Positions 21,864 through 31,554 of a DNA stretch of 64,000 bases are shown here, piece by piece (position 1 is the stretch's first letter; each line of letters opens with the position of its first letter). Origin of the DNA: Salvia splendens (taxonomy: Eukaryota > Streptophyta > Magnoliopsida > Lamiales > Lamiaceae); contig NC_056047.1 in NCBI RefSeq assembly GCF_004379255.2, positions 19,544,293 through 19,608,292 of the forward strand. Direction: 5' to 3'. A model generated the notes under the pieces. That model did no database searches, was not told where the DNA came from, and was given only the letters and a program-made list of their open reading frames with translations. The position numbers and the translations under genes are program-made.

Positions 21864-23525
21864 TTGTGTGGCAATGGAGGCGTTCTTGTTCTAGTTCAGG
21901 CCATCATGAACTTAAAGTCATCGGGCTCAGACAATATTTCCTCATACATGGCTGCTATCTCCCGCCTAAAATCTAAAGCTTTATCTATTGTGAGTGCACT
22001 TTCCAATTAAGATAAGTGGATATATGTCTGTAAATACTACAACTGCTGGTAAAGTTAGCACACCTGAAAATTTTTATGTGCTTATGCTTGTGGTCGGTGT
22101 GGTTGTGTGAACAAGCCCTTATGTCTTTAAAGTAAATGTGATTTTTTCCGCACCAGCTTTTGCACCTTTGTGAAGCTGAAAGTGTATCCTACCTGGATGA
22201 GGTGGCCAGCAACACAACAACTCGGGATGTGGCGAAGTCTGTTGGACTCGAGGTATTGATTTCTAAAATCAAAGTGTAATGCAGTTTCTGTCATAACTCT
22301 CAGAGAGATACATATTTAGTTGCTTTTATGATAGACAAAGATTTCCCAGACCCTTTAGATCTATTGTTACAATTACATTGAAAAACCAGAAGTTTTGTTC
22401 TCTGAAAATAAACTGAAATAATCTCAAATGTGCTGCAGAAATTTTACACATCGAGAAAACCCAAATACGACACATTTCAAACTTTTTCTTGTGATTTTTA
22501 ACTGCCTATTATAATCCTAGTTTGTAGTATTTCCCAGTCGCAATTGGGTCTATAACAAATGTTTATAGGTATACCGTACAATAAGCATTGCAATTTCTCC
22601 ACTTTGAGAAGATTTTGCCTTCTATACATATGCAGTTGTCAATTTCTCATTTTGCCTTACTTCTATCATAGGCATATGTTTTGTATAGGTTCTTCAATTG
22701 CTGAAAAATGTTTGGTATAGATTCAAGACAGTTAAAAGCTCCCTCCGAGGCAAGTTACCCGAAGGGTCAACTGGAACGTAATACAAAGCGCTTGGCAGAT
22801 GTCGTCTCAGATGCTTCAAATTTTCGGTCATTCATCATGATAAACTTTGTAAGCTTTCCATCAATACAATTAATTTTAAATATTATAGAGTGTTATAGAT
22901 TTCATGGTAAGGTTTCTTTGCTTTTCATGATCAAAGGTCGAAAAGAGTCAAAGCATGATATCTGAGTTTCTAAGAAAATGTCTTTGCTTATGTGAACTTA
23001 TGTATTCTTTTCTCTACTTCAGAAGCTGACAAAGTGTCTAAAGTTAGCAAGAACTTATGTATGTCTGCTTCTAACTCTTCCCTTGGTTAATCAAACATAT
23101 CTATATTCTAATACTTTGTTGCATGTAGGTTCACAGTTGAGTCATTCTGAATCTTTAGTTCCAGGAGTTTTGAATGAAGATGATGTATAACTGCTGAGGT
23201 AATTTGAATATTTGCCTTCCTTCCATGCCGAAATCGGGCATTGATTATTTCTTCGTGTCCTATCTTTCTTATCTTTCTTATTTTGCAATTTAGACAATGA
23301 AACATTCTAGCAGATGGTCACACTGCTGTTTCTTATAGTTGCACTCTTTTTTTCTTTAATAAACTTGCTTCACTCACCACAGTTATTCATTATGTGCATG
23401 AGTGCATTCTTTACTTAATGTATTTTTAAGGCTATCTAAGATTTGACAATTTTCTTTGTAGGTTATTTATAAGTCAGTTTGAGTGCCGAATCATTCGTGC
23501 TGCATCGGAAGATCATTTAGTCCAT
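21864..23525 (+). pseudogene. NDX: NDX (nodulin homeobox) gene fragment, intron-containing
   Basis: Exons with canonical splice borders spell the N-terminal domain of the plant NDX DNA-binding protein. 21864-21989: LCGNGGVLVLVQAIMNL ... SRLKSKALSI. 22157-22252: LLHLCEAESVSYLDEVAS ... AKSVGLE. 22689-22848: LLKN, then after a 1-nt shift, SYPKGQLERNTKRLADVV and NFRSF. About 23020-23070: ADKVSKVSKNL. 23129-23198: LSHSESLVPGVLNEDDV, stop, LL. 23462-23525: LFISQFECRIIRAASEDH. The in-frame TAA at 23188-23190 replaces a Gln codon of the family (CAA to TAA), and the frameshift lies in the 22689 exon. The homeodomain exons are absent. NDX is known from Arabidopsis as a repressor acting at FLC antisense R-loops; this copy is non-functional. 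Introns are retained, so it is a DNA-level copy. Confidence 0.75.
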
Positions 23526-25300
23526 GTAAAACCACTCTGGCTTAACCTATGGATATCATTCATCTTTTTCCATAAAATGTTAAGTGCATCTGTTTGTTGG
23601 GTCTTAATAGAAATGATCTTTACCTTAGTACATATATTTTTTATCATAATCACATCTGTCGTCTTCTTGATAAGATTTTAATGAAGTTTGTTTTTTCTTG
23701 CAGGAGCTTGGGAAGGGGTGGACTGCAGGAGCAACTAGCTTCCTATATTGGACTCTCGGCCCTGATGAGAAAAAAAGAGTAGGTACATTTTTTTTGTAAG
23801 AGATCATCTCATGTAACTTTTCTTGTGATGCAATACTTACCTTTTGTAGTGATGATAAGAGAAATGAAAGAAATTCTCTTTTTTCTATGATATAAAACGT
23901 TTCCTTCCTTTCGCTTAAGATTTAAAAGTCATGTTAATAAAAACCAAGTTTAAATAACACTTAATTTGCTCGGGGTCTTACATGATATGCAAATGATTCA
24001 CACTGTTTTGTAGGGAATAAGCTTCATAAAAAGGAATTTTAAAGCCACAAAAGGAAGGTAGGAAGGTAAGACGAATCTTGTAAAGATGACAGGAAAGATT
24101 GCAGTATATATTTAAAGTAAACAATTTTATCGGTCAATCAAAACTGAATGTTTGGAACGTATCGAAGATGATCTAAATTGACTGAGTATTATGTTTTTTA
24201 TTCTGATAAAGATACACTGGTAGAGGTTTGTTTTCAGCATTTTGGTATGTGAGAAGGTACCAGGTTTCCAGCAAGGCAGGAAATCCGAGCTTTTATTGTA
24301 GTCGTCAAATCCTGGTCTTTGAGGATTCTGGTAACACTACTTCTCATCTTTTTCGGGTCTCATTCAAACCCGTATATACTCAACTTGTGATGTTTCCTAC
24401 TTATACATGAGTGCATAACTGCTATTTATTCTCATTTATGCCTGATATGTTGATTTTATAGAGAATTTAAATGTTTTGTTTTGGTAATTGACATGTAATG
24501 ATTAAGAGTAATTTCCGAGAGATTGTCTGTCATGGCTCTCTAATATGTGCATCTCCTTAGTTTTTAATGATTTCATACACATCAACAATCGATAAACAAC
24601 GAATATTACCTTCAGAACTATCCAAAAATTGCCCTAGTACTATGCTACTTTGTAGTGAGGACAAAATGCTTCCACGAACAGAGTTTCACCACTTGCTATT
24701 TGTGTGTGCATGCAAGATTTTCTCTCTATTGATTGTCACTACTTTCACCACTTTTTTATGGGTTACTAGTGTGGACTTCATTTCTCTCAAGGGTTGGTCT
24801 GTAAACTTGTTGTTGCTTACTAACTTCTGGAGAACTAGGTTTCCCGTGCTTCAGATAAAGTGACAATAGTGTTCTTTGGTGCCCGATTTCTTGAGCTAAG
24901 GAGAGAGAACTATTCCGGTTTTGAAAAATTAATTGAAAAAGCCATAGGGCCGATCGACTGAATGAGAGCTTTATCAGTTGCAATCTTGTTGATATTGGTG
25001 CATAAAATGATTTAGGCAATAGGACTAAAAGCCTCATATCCAAATTATCACATGCCTAACCCTACATAAACCCCTAGAGAGCCAGTTTGAGCCCCAAAAG
25101 CCTTATTTCTTTGTTGAAAATTTTGAAGTCACTATATTAGCCTACTTATTATATCCATTTGTTGGCCTATATTTTCTACCCTAGTCACTAAAATTAAAGT
25201 GCTAGCACATTCTTGGAAGGGTATTTATGGTGGCAAGAAAAAGCTGGAAGTCCTGGAACATTTATTAGGTGGTATTCATTTATACTGAGATACAAAGTGA
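23526..25300. other. AT-rich region with unassigned exon-like pieces
   Basis: After the last clear NDX exon, 23704-23780 follows an acceptor-like TTGCAG and reads ELGKGWTAGATSFLYWTLGP, which I cannot assign. The segment 24215-24330 has a short open stretch but no recognised motif. Otherwise it is intron-like AT-rich DNA. These may be further NDX exons too decayed to recognise. Confidence 0.35.
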
Positions 25301-25309
25301 AAAAGCTGC

Positions 25310-25545
25310 GTGAAAAAAAGGCAACGCTAGAAAAAAATAAAAAATAAAAAGCCAGCCTTTAATGTGTAAAAAAAAGCCAAGGCTAGAAAAAATAAAAAAG
25401 GCAGCCTTCATGTGTAAAAAAAAGCCAAGGCTAGAAAAAAAATAAAAAAGACAGCCTTTCAAGTGTAAAAAAAGCCAAGGCTTGTAAAAAAATAAAATAA
25501 AAAGGCAGCCTTTCATGAGTAAAAAAAGCCAAGGCTAGAAAAAAA
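25310..25545. repeat. Minisatellite, about 4.5 units of 48-55 bp
   Basis: Each unit has the pattern AAAAAGCCAAGGCTAG, an A-rich spacer, GGCAGCCTTTCATGTGTA. GCCAAGGCT and AGCCTT are partly complementary, so each unit can form a small hairpin. The minus-strand frame across it (25280-25516) is a Phe/Leu-rich artefact of the repeat. Confidence 0.9.
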
Positions 25546-26110
25546 ATATCGAGCAAAAAACAGAAATATGCTCAAAAGAATAAGATGACTTGGTTTAGAT
25601 GGTAGAAAAATCTCAAGTTTGGGGTGTTGAGCTGTCAGAATTTTTTACGCATTCAGTGAGATGTGAAGGATGTTGTGAGGGATGTGCTAGTATTTTAAGA
25701 ATGGTGATAAGCTACTAATCCAAATATGATCACACCTTTACCAAAAGCCCCGTTACATCCATATGAATAAGACCTTACATTTATGCATCATATTGACTTG
25801 TGAGCGACGAATTTTGCTTGATTTTGGGAGAAAGATCTTATGTGCTTAAAATAAAGAATAGCCGGAAGAACTTCTCTTTACGAATTAGCGACGATGGTTT
25901 GAGACTCCCAAGACATAAATCGAACTTACATTGAAGCATTGGATGCCTAGCTCTTAGGGAATTAGTTCGTGTACAATTCTTGTTCTAAAGTCTTACTCGC
26001 GACTGAATTCGCGGTCAACCTATTTTCTCTAAATGATTCGTGTGATTTGACGTGACTTGAAGTAGAGGATTATCTAATGTCTTGTGAATGTGCTTATTTA
26101 TCTAATTACA
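25546..26110. other. Unassigned spacer
   Basis: Mixed-composition sequence without open frames, terminal repeats or similarity to other parts of the window that I can see. Confidence 0.4.
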
Positions 26111-26119
26111 GAGCTGTTG

Positions 26120-26941
26120 TGTACCAATCTTGCTGTATTCAGGAAAGACTTTCTGTTTGAGTCAGATTACAGAGCTGCTGTGTACCAATCCTGTTGCGTT
26201 TGAGGCTACTGAGATAATTCACCATATTCTCGTGTTGCTCTTAGTCGATTTGAAGGCCTCTCTAAGCATTTAGATTCGTTTTTGCAAATGTTATCTCTCG
26301 TGGAACTAAGGTGTTTTCCGTGATAGTTCCTAGTGCATAAATAGACTAGAAAGTACTTAGTCGATCTGAAGGTCAAGGGTGGTAGGGGGCGACTGAGTTC
26401 TTAACTTAAAAGATGCGGGGCGGAAAGGGTGGAAAACTGAAGGCACAAGTCTATTTATTGATTTTTGAGCTTGCTTTGTGATCTTCTGTTTCTTGGTTGT
26501 TGCGCCTATATTTTTCCTACTTATTTAATTCATTCTTTGCTGCATTTTGCAGCTTTATAATTGATCTGTTACATATATTATATTTTTGTTTGTTATACTG
26601 TGCTTGACGTTTTTCTACTTTTTCTAATCCACTTTTTGCTACCTTGTAGCATAATTAATATTAACAAACATAGCATCCTATTTTTCTTTGTCTCGTATGC
26701 CCTGTACAAATATGTGCTATATAAGTGTTGTTTTAAAATGTAAAACCCATTAATTGTCAAATCTTGGCTTCATAATATATCTGTTAAATGTTTTTATAGG
26801 CTCTTTCCCATTACTTACTACACACATTTCCTTTTTACTTTGGCATTCGGTTTGCTGTACTTGCATCTAAAAAAAGAAATCGCTGGCATTGGAAGCTGGT
26901 TGAGCACTCAATTAGTGTCAAGTAAAGATACTTTCTATGAG
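26120..26941 (+). pseudogene. NOT1: NOT1-like tandem repeat copy A, left part
   Basis: First of three tandem copies of a rearranged fragment of NOT1, the scaffold of the CCR4-NOT deadenylase. It begins with a decayed exon around 26140-26240 (AFEATEII-type) equivalent to 42398-42490, then the shared spacer 26340-26800 (similar to 42600-43020). The exon 26800-26941 follows acceptor TTTTTATAG and reads IAGIGSWLSTQLVSSKDTFYE, equivalent to the NOT1 segment with IRLAALASRKE...WL...YKD.FFEE. The copia array is inserted exactly after this exon, in its splice donor. Copy A resumes at 41319. Confidence 0.7.
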
Positions 26942-26946
26942 GTTAG
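26942..26946. repeat. Target site duplication GTTAG of the copia array, left
   Basis: GTTAG directly precedes the outermost LTR and recurs at 41319-41323 directly after the last LTR. It is also the start of the intron (splice donor GTTAGT) of the disrupted NOT1-like copy. Confidence 0.95.
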
Positions 26947-27506
26947 TGTTGGGATTCGCACACACACAAGGCTTTCACACACTCAAGAAGATCACACACA
27001 CACTCACTGTTGTATGAGATCACACAATGCAGAAACACACACACTCACACTTTGAGTATTGAAGATGATAATCTTGGAGAGAAACTGGAAAACTCTTTAT
27101 TGATAAAACTCCTACTCTTTACTCTTACTCTAAACTACATACACGGTTTTTGAGCTATTTAAAGCTCTACAATCAAGTAGCAACTGCTACTAACTAACTA
27201 CAACAAGAATCAAGAAAACAAGAAGAATAACCGCTACACCTCGGCTAACTAACTGCTGCTCCAACGGCTAGTTCGGCTAGGTTGCTTCTTCCTTCTCGGC
27301 TTAAGGCCGAACTCCCTTCTCGGCTCAAGACCGAACTCCCTTCTCGGCTCAAGACCGAACTCTCTTCTCGGTTCACAACCGAACTCCCTTCTAGCCGAGC
27401 TTACCGAACTCCCTTCTAGCCGAGCGAGCTTACCGAACTCCCTTCTAGCCGAGCTTACCTTCTTCTGCCTTCTTCTTCCAACTGAAATGAGCACTCCATT
27501 ATTACA
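26947..27506 (-). repeat. Array LTR 1 (560 bp)
   Basis: Outermost left LTR, the 3' LTR of copy 1. It has 4 bp more than the others: an AGCG duplication in the 24-25-bp repeat tract (about 27418-27425). CACACACA microsatellites at its start (26960-27050), a TATTTAAAG element (about 27157) and the tandem GGCT...CCGAACTCCCTTCT tract (27290-27470) are shared by all four. Confidence 0.95.
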
Positions 27507-30059
27507 ATTCTCCACCTGAGGGCTCATCTCAGTTCTTGCACAAACATTGATCAACTTCTTGCAATGATCAAAATTGTCTCTACCTAGAGACTTTGTTAGC
27601 ATGTCAGCCGGATTGTGCAAGGTGTTAATCTTAATCACCTTCACTCTCCCCTTCTCAATCTCGTCTCTAATAAAATGCAACTTTATGTCTATGTGCTTGC
27701 TCCTTTCATGAAAACCCGGATGTTTAGCCAAGCACATAGCTGAGCTGCTGTCACAATGAATCACTATTGTCTTTTGGTCAAAACCAAAGTCAGAAATCAC
27801 TCCCTGAATCCAAAAACTCTCCTGTACAGCTGCAGTGAGAGCTATATACTCTGATTCTGTTGTTGAGAGAGCAACAACACTTTGCAAACCTGATTTCCAG
27901 CTGATTACAGTTCCAAACATGGTGAAAAGATAACCTGTTTGGGACTTTCTGTTGTCCAGGTTTGCAGCATAGTCTGCATCACAATAGCCCTGCACAACCT
28001 CCTCAGATTCACCTTCCCAGCCATTGAAGACAATTCCCCAGCCACTGGTTGACTTCATGTACCTCAATATCCACTTAAGAGCATTCCAATGCTCCTTCCC
28101 CGGGTCAGCCATGTATCTGCTAGTCACTGAGATAGCATGTGCCAGATCTGGTCTGGTACAGATCATAGTATACATAACACTTCCAACCACACTAGCATAA
28201 GGAATAGACTCCATCTCCTCAGCCTCTTGCTTAGATTTAGGGGCCTGCTCCTTTGAAAGCTTAAAACTCTGGGACAGAGGAGTTGATGCAGCTTTTGCAT
28301 TTTCCATTTTGAATCTCTGCAAAACTTTCTCAATATAGTCAGTTTGCAGCATCCACAGCTTCTTGCAGCCTCTATCTCTCTGAATATGTATGCCTAGGAT
28401 CTTCCTTGACTCTCCTAGATCCTTCATTTCAAAGCTTGACTTCAGATCTTGTTTAACTTTCTGAATTTCTGTCATAGAAGGCCCTGCAAGTAGCATATCA
28501 TCCACATAGAGTAATAGGTAGGCAATGGGAGTCCTGCCTGCCTTCTTGATGTAAATACAATCATCATATTCTGACTTGGAGAAGCCAATCTTCTTCATCT
28601 GTGCATCAAACTTCTTATTCCACTGTCTAGGACTTTGCTTAAGTCCATAAAGACTTTTCTGTAACAGGCACACCTTGCCTTCTTCTCCAATCTTCACATA
28701 GCCCTCTGGCTGTTCCATGAAGATAGTTTCCTCTAGATCTCCATTGAGGAAGGCTGTCTTCACATCAAGCTGTTGTAGCTCCCAGTCAAGCTGATTCACC
28801 ACAGCCAATAGGATCCTAATTGAAGTGTGCTTCACAACAGGTGCAAACACTTCATTGAAATCGATTCCCTCCTGCTGTGTAAAGCCTCTAGCCACCAGCC
28901 TTGCCTTGAACCTGACTCTATCCTTATCAGTGGTCTCAATCTTTCTTTTAAACAACCACTTACAGCTTACCAGCCTCCTTTCCTTACCATCTGTACTCAG
29001 CTTGGATTTGTCCACCAAAATCCATGTTTTGTTCTTGAGTAAAGACTCTATTTCCTCATTCATGGCTTCAATCCATCTTTCTCTATCTTTACTCTGCATA
29101 GCTTCTTTATATGTGAGTGGATCTGCACCATCAATACTTTCAGCTGCACACAGAGCATAATACACAACATCAGAGAACTTTGTTGGTGGCCTTGTTTCTC
29201 TTCTAACTCTGTCCCTTGCAAGCTGATAGTCTCTGATAGAGTCTGATATAGACTCACCAGCCTGGTTGCCCTGAGTTGGAGCCTCTTCTTTATCTGAATT
29301 AGACTCACTCCCTGAGTCAGTGACTCCACCTGCTCCTAGGCCAACCCCCACAGGCTCCACCTTGAAGAAATCACCCTCATCTTCACTGGAGTCCAGCTTA
29401 TCTTTCAGGTATGGCATCTGATCCTCCAAGAACACCACATCCCTACTCACCAAGACCTTCTGCTTACCGGGCTCAATACACCAGAGCCTATACCCCTTAA
29501 CACCCCTCTGATACCCCAACATAATACATTTCAGAGCCCTAGCTTCAAGCTTGCTTTGCCTAGCATGAGCATAGGCCACACACCCAAACACCTTGTACTT
29601 TGAGTAGTCACTATGAGCTCCATACCACATGTAATCAGGAGTTTCAGATTTCAGGGCAGTAGATGGGCATTTATTGATAAGATTGGCTGCTGTATACACA
29701 GCCTCACCCCAGAACCTGCTGCTCAAACCAGAACCAAGAAGTAGGCACCTCACCCTCTCTAGGATTGTCCTATTCATCCTCTCCACAACACCATTTTGCT
29801 GAGGATTACCAGGAACAGTCCGGTGCCTCTTCATACCCTTCTCTTTACAAAACAGATCAAACTCAGCAGACAAGAACTCTAGGCCATTGTCTGTTCTTAA
29901 GCATTTAACACTTCTACCCTTCTCTAGCTCAACCTCCTTACACCATATCTTGAACTTTGTGAGTGTTTCAGATTTTTCTTTAAGAATATATACCCACAAC
30001 TTCCTTGTATAGTCATCAATGATAGCTAGATAATACTTTCCTCCACCAATTGAACACAC
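27249..30059 (-). CDS. Array copy 1 pol frame (integrase-RT-RNase H), defective
   Basis: 936 codons from the first Met; the frame is open slightly further upstream (to about 30172), covering CEQCILGKAKK and HSDLWGP with the first integrase Asp. Visible blocks: IDDYTRKLWVYILKEKSE (11-30), second catalytic Asp in RTDNGLE (55-61), Glu in NGVVERMNR (89-97), VFGCVAYAHA (about 157-166), RT from about 325 with [10 protein letters not shown] (431-440) and YVDD (518-521), RNase H with YCDADYAANLD (692-702), TESEYIAL (734-741) and HCDSSSAM (768-775). Residues after about 851 are encoded by the 3' LTR; the 4-bp insertion in LTR 1 extends this tail to 85 residues (936 total against 879). It is cut from gag-protease by a 1-nt frameshift. 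It differs from copies 2 and 3 at residues 126 (Asn for Tyr), 265 (Asn for Lys), 425 (Asp for Asn) and 765 (Ile for Met). Confidence 0.9.
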   Translation of the reverse strand: MCSIGGGKYYLAIIDDYTRKLWVYILKEKSETLTKFKIWCKEVELEKGRSVKCLRTDNGLEFLSAEFDLFCKEKGMKRHRTVPGNPQQNGVVERMNRTILERVRCLLLGSGLSSRFWGEAVYTAANLINKCPSTALKSETPDYMWYGAHSDYSKYKVFGCVAYAHARQSKLEARALKCIMLGYQRGVKGYRLWCIEPGKQKVLVSRDVVFLEDQMPYLKDKLDSSEDEGDFFKVEPVGVGLGAGGVTDSGSESNSDKEEAPTQGNQAGESISDSIRDYQLARDRVRRETRPPTKFSDVVYYALCAAESIDGADPLTYKEAMQSKDRERWIEAMNEEIESLLKNKTWILVDKSKLSTDGKERRLVSCKWLFKRKIETTDKDRVRFKARLVARGFTQQEGIDFNEVFAPVVKHTSIRILLAVVNQLDWELQQLDVKTAFLNGDLEETIFMEQPEGYVKIGEEGKVCLLQKSLYGLKQSPRQWNKKFDAQMKKIGFSKSEYDDCIYIKKAGRTPIAYLLLYVDDMLLAGPSMTEIQKVKQDLKSSFEMKDLGESRKILGIHIQRDRGCKKLWMLQTDYIEKVLQRFKMENAKAASTPLSQSFKLSKEQAPKSKQEAEEMESIPYASVVGSVMYTMICTRPDLAHAISVTSRYMADPGKEHWNALKWILRYMKSTSGWGIVFNGWEGESEEVVQGYCDADYAANLDNRKSQTGYLFTMFGTVISWKSGLQSVVALSTTESEYIALTAAVQESFWIQGVISDFGFDQKTIVIHCDSSSAMCLAKHPGFHERSKHIDIKLHFIRDEIEKGRVKVIKINTLHNPADMLTKSLGRDNFDHCKKLINVCARTEMSPQVENCNNGVLISVGRRRQKKVSSARREFGKLARLEGSSVSSARREFGCEPRREFGLEPRREFGLEPRREFGLKPRRKKQPSRTSRWSSS
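27507..27519 (-). other. Polypurine tract, array copy 1
   Basis: Minus strand CAGGTGGAGAAT immediately before the 3' LTR start TGTAATAATGG; the same sequence occurs at 32111 and 36715. Confidence 0.85.
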
Positions 30060-30165
30060 CGGTGAAGGCCCCCAAAGATCACTATGTATGTAGTCTAAAG
30101 GGGCTGTAGAAGAGTGAATACCTGTAGGATAGGGTGCCTTCTTTGCTTTTCCAAGTATACACTGC

Positions 30166-31491
30166 TCACAGGGGTCCCTTCTTGATGAGTTCTTTCAAGC
30201 TTCCTTCTGCTGGATGGCCCAGCCTCTTGTGCCATAGCATTAGGGAATCATCTGACACAGCATTGCTTTCTCCATCAACAGCCTTAGCCTTCAGATAATA
30301 GAGAATATGCTCTCTGTCAGCCTCCATCATCACTGCATCTCCAGATTTAACAAACAATTTTCCTTGACTCATCAATATGGTGAACCCCCTCTGCTCCAGC
30401 ATTCCCAATGAGATGAGATTCCTCTTCACTTCTGGAATATACCTCACCCCAGTTAGGATCTTTATAGAGCCATCTTGTAGGCTTAGCTTTACCTTCCCTA
30501 TTCCTCTGATCTGACAAATGTGATTATTACCCAGCACCACAGTGCCGGCTGCTTCTTGAAGGTCATGAAACCAGCTCCTATTTGGGCACATATGGAAGCT
30601 GCACCCTGAGTCCATAATCCACCTATGACTGACCCCACTGTCACTAATATTCATAAGTTGAGCCGGGGGATCAGCACTCTCCACACAATCAGATTGGTTG
30701 TGTCCCTCAGAGGCCATCTTTCTCTTCCATGCATGACAATCTTTCTTCAAATGTCCAGGTTTCTTGCACCAATAGCAAGCTCTGGTTTCCTTCTGAGCAT
30801 CAGAACTTGAGGGTTTAGGGCCCTCAAACTTCTTCTTGAAGTTCTGCTTCTTGAACTTCTTCACATTCAAGGCCTCTGCAGCTTGAACATTGGAGCTTGC
30901 AGAGCCTCTGTTGGCTGTCTTCTGGAGTTCTTTGGCCATCAAGGCTGAATAGACTTCTGCATAGGTGATAGGTTTATCTCTTCCATAGATAATTGCATCA
31001 CTTAACTGGTCATACGAGCTAGGCAAGGCATTCAATGTGAGAATGGCCTTATCCTCATCTGAAATCTTGACATCAACAGATCCCAGGTCATCAATGATCT
31101 TGTTGAACTCCTCTAGCTGCTCAATGATGGACCTATCTCCAGAAAAACTATAGGCATACAGCCTCTTCTTGAGATACAGCCGGTTAGCCAAGGATTTGGC
31201 CAAGTAAACTTCATCCAACTTGTCCAAGATCTCCACCGCAGTCTTGGCTTCTTGAACATCCCTCAAGACCTTATCTCCAAGGCACAGAATCACTGCAGAA
31301 TGTGCCTTGAGCTGCATCTCCTCCATCTTTGCCTGAGCTTTATCATCAAGCACTGGAGCCTTTCCTTTCTCCTCTGGTTTTGCAAGAACTGCGGCCAAGC
31401 CCTGTTGAATCAAAAACGCCTTCATCTTCATCTTCCACAGGCTATAATCATTCTTGCCTGTGAACTTTTCTGCATCAAGCCTTGCTGCCAT
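30166..31491 (-). CDS. Array copy 1 gag-protease frame
   Basis: 441 codons, MAARLDAEKFTGKNDYSLWK start, 63 bp inside the 5' LTR. Residues 8-190 are a copia gag (DUF4219/UBN2-type) with FLIQQGL and LNALPSSYDQL. A CCHC zinc knuckle lies at 239-252 (CYWCKKPGHLKKDC). The aspartic protease active site DSG is at 294-296 (WIMDSGCSFHMC). The GAG-pre-integrase motif LWHKRLGHPAEGSL is near 418-431. The frame stops at TGA (30166-30168) between the His pair and the Cys pair of the integrase zinc finger; the next frame (pol) resumes with CEQC one nucleotide out of phase. The predicted protein looks identical in all three copies. Gag would form the particle shell and protease would cut the polyprotein. Confidence 0.9.
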   Translation of the reverse strand: MAARLDAEKFTGKNDYSLWKMKMKAFLIQQGLAAVLAKPEEKGKAPVLDDKAQAKMEEMQLKAHSAVILCLGDKVLRDVQEAKTAVEILDKLDEVYLAKSLANRLYLKKRLYAYSFSGDRSIIEQLEEFNKIIDDLGSVDVKISDEDKAILTLNALPSSYDQLSDAIIYGRDKPITYAEVYSALMAKELQKTANRGSASSNVQAAEALNVKKFKKQNFKKKFEGPKPSSSDAQKETRACYWCKKPGHLKKDCHAWKRKMASEGHNQSDCVESADPPAQLMNISDSGVSHRWIMDSGCSFHMCPNRSWFHDLQEAAGTVVLGNNHICQIRGIGKVKLSLQDGSIKILTGVRYIPEVKRNLISLGMLEQRGFTILMSQGKLFVKSGDAVMMEADREHILYYLKAKAVDGESNAVSDDSLMLWHKRLGHPAEGSLKELIKKGPL

Positions 31492-31542
31492 CTCTGAAAC
31501 CGTTTGATCCTCTGCAAATCAGCTTCAATATCCCTTCCCACA

Positions 31543-31552
31543 GACGGCGCCA
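31543..31552 (-). other. Putative primer binding site, array copy 1
   Basis: Minus strand TGGCGCCGTC two bases inside the 5' LTR. Its first nine bases match the complement of plant tRNA-Asp 3' end (TGGCGCCGT) rather than the tRNA-iMet site common in copia; the match weakens after that. Repeated at 36147 and 40751. Confidence 0.6.
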
Positions 31553-31554
31553 CT

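Noticed and set aside
27285..27475. Regular 24-25-bp repeats that superficially resemble a CRISPR array
   Set aside because: Units are contiguous without unique spacers, lie inside retrotransposon LTRs and recur in all four LTRs of a plant genome.
28825..29160. Plus-strand frames of 60-111 codons inside each array copy (also at 33429 and 38033)
   Set aside because: They lie antisense to the RT and linker coding sequence and repeat exactly in each unit; they resemble no protein.
30166..30180. Programmed +1 frameshift between gag and pol
   Set aside because: The shift lies within the integrase zinc finger, well after protease, not at a gag-pol junction; a fixed mutation is simpler. Kept as a testable alternative.
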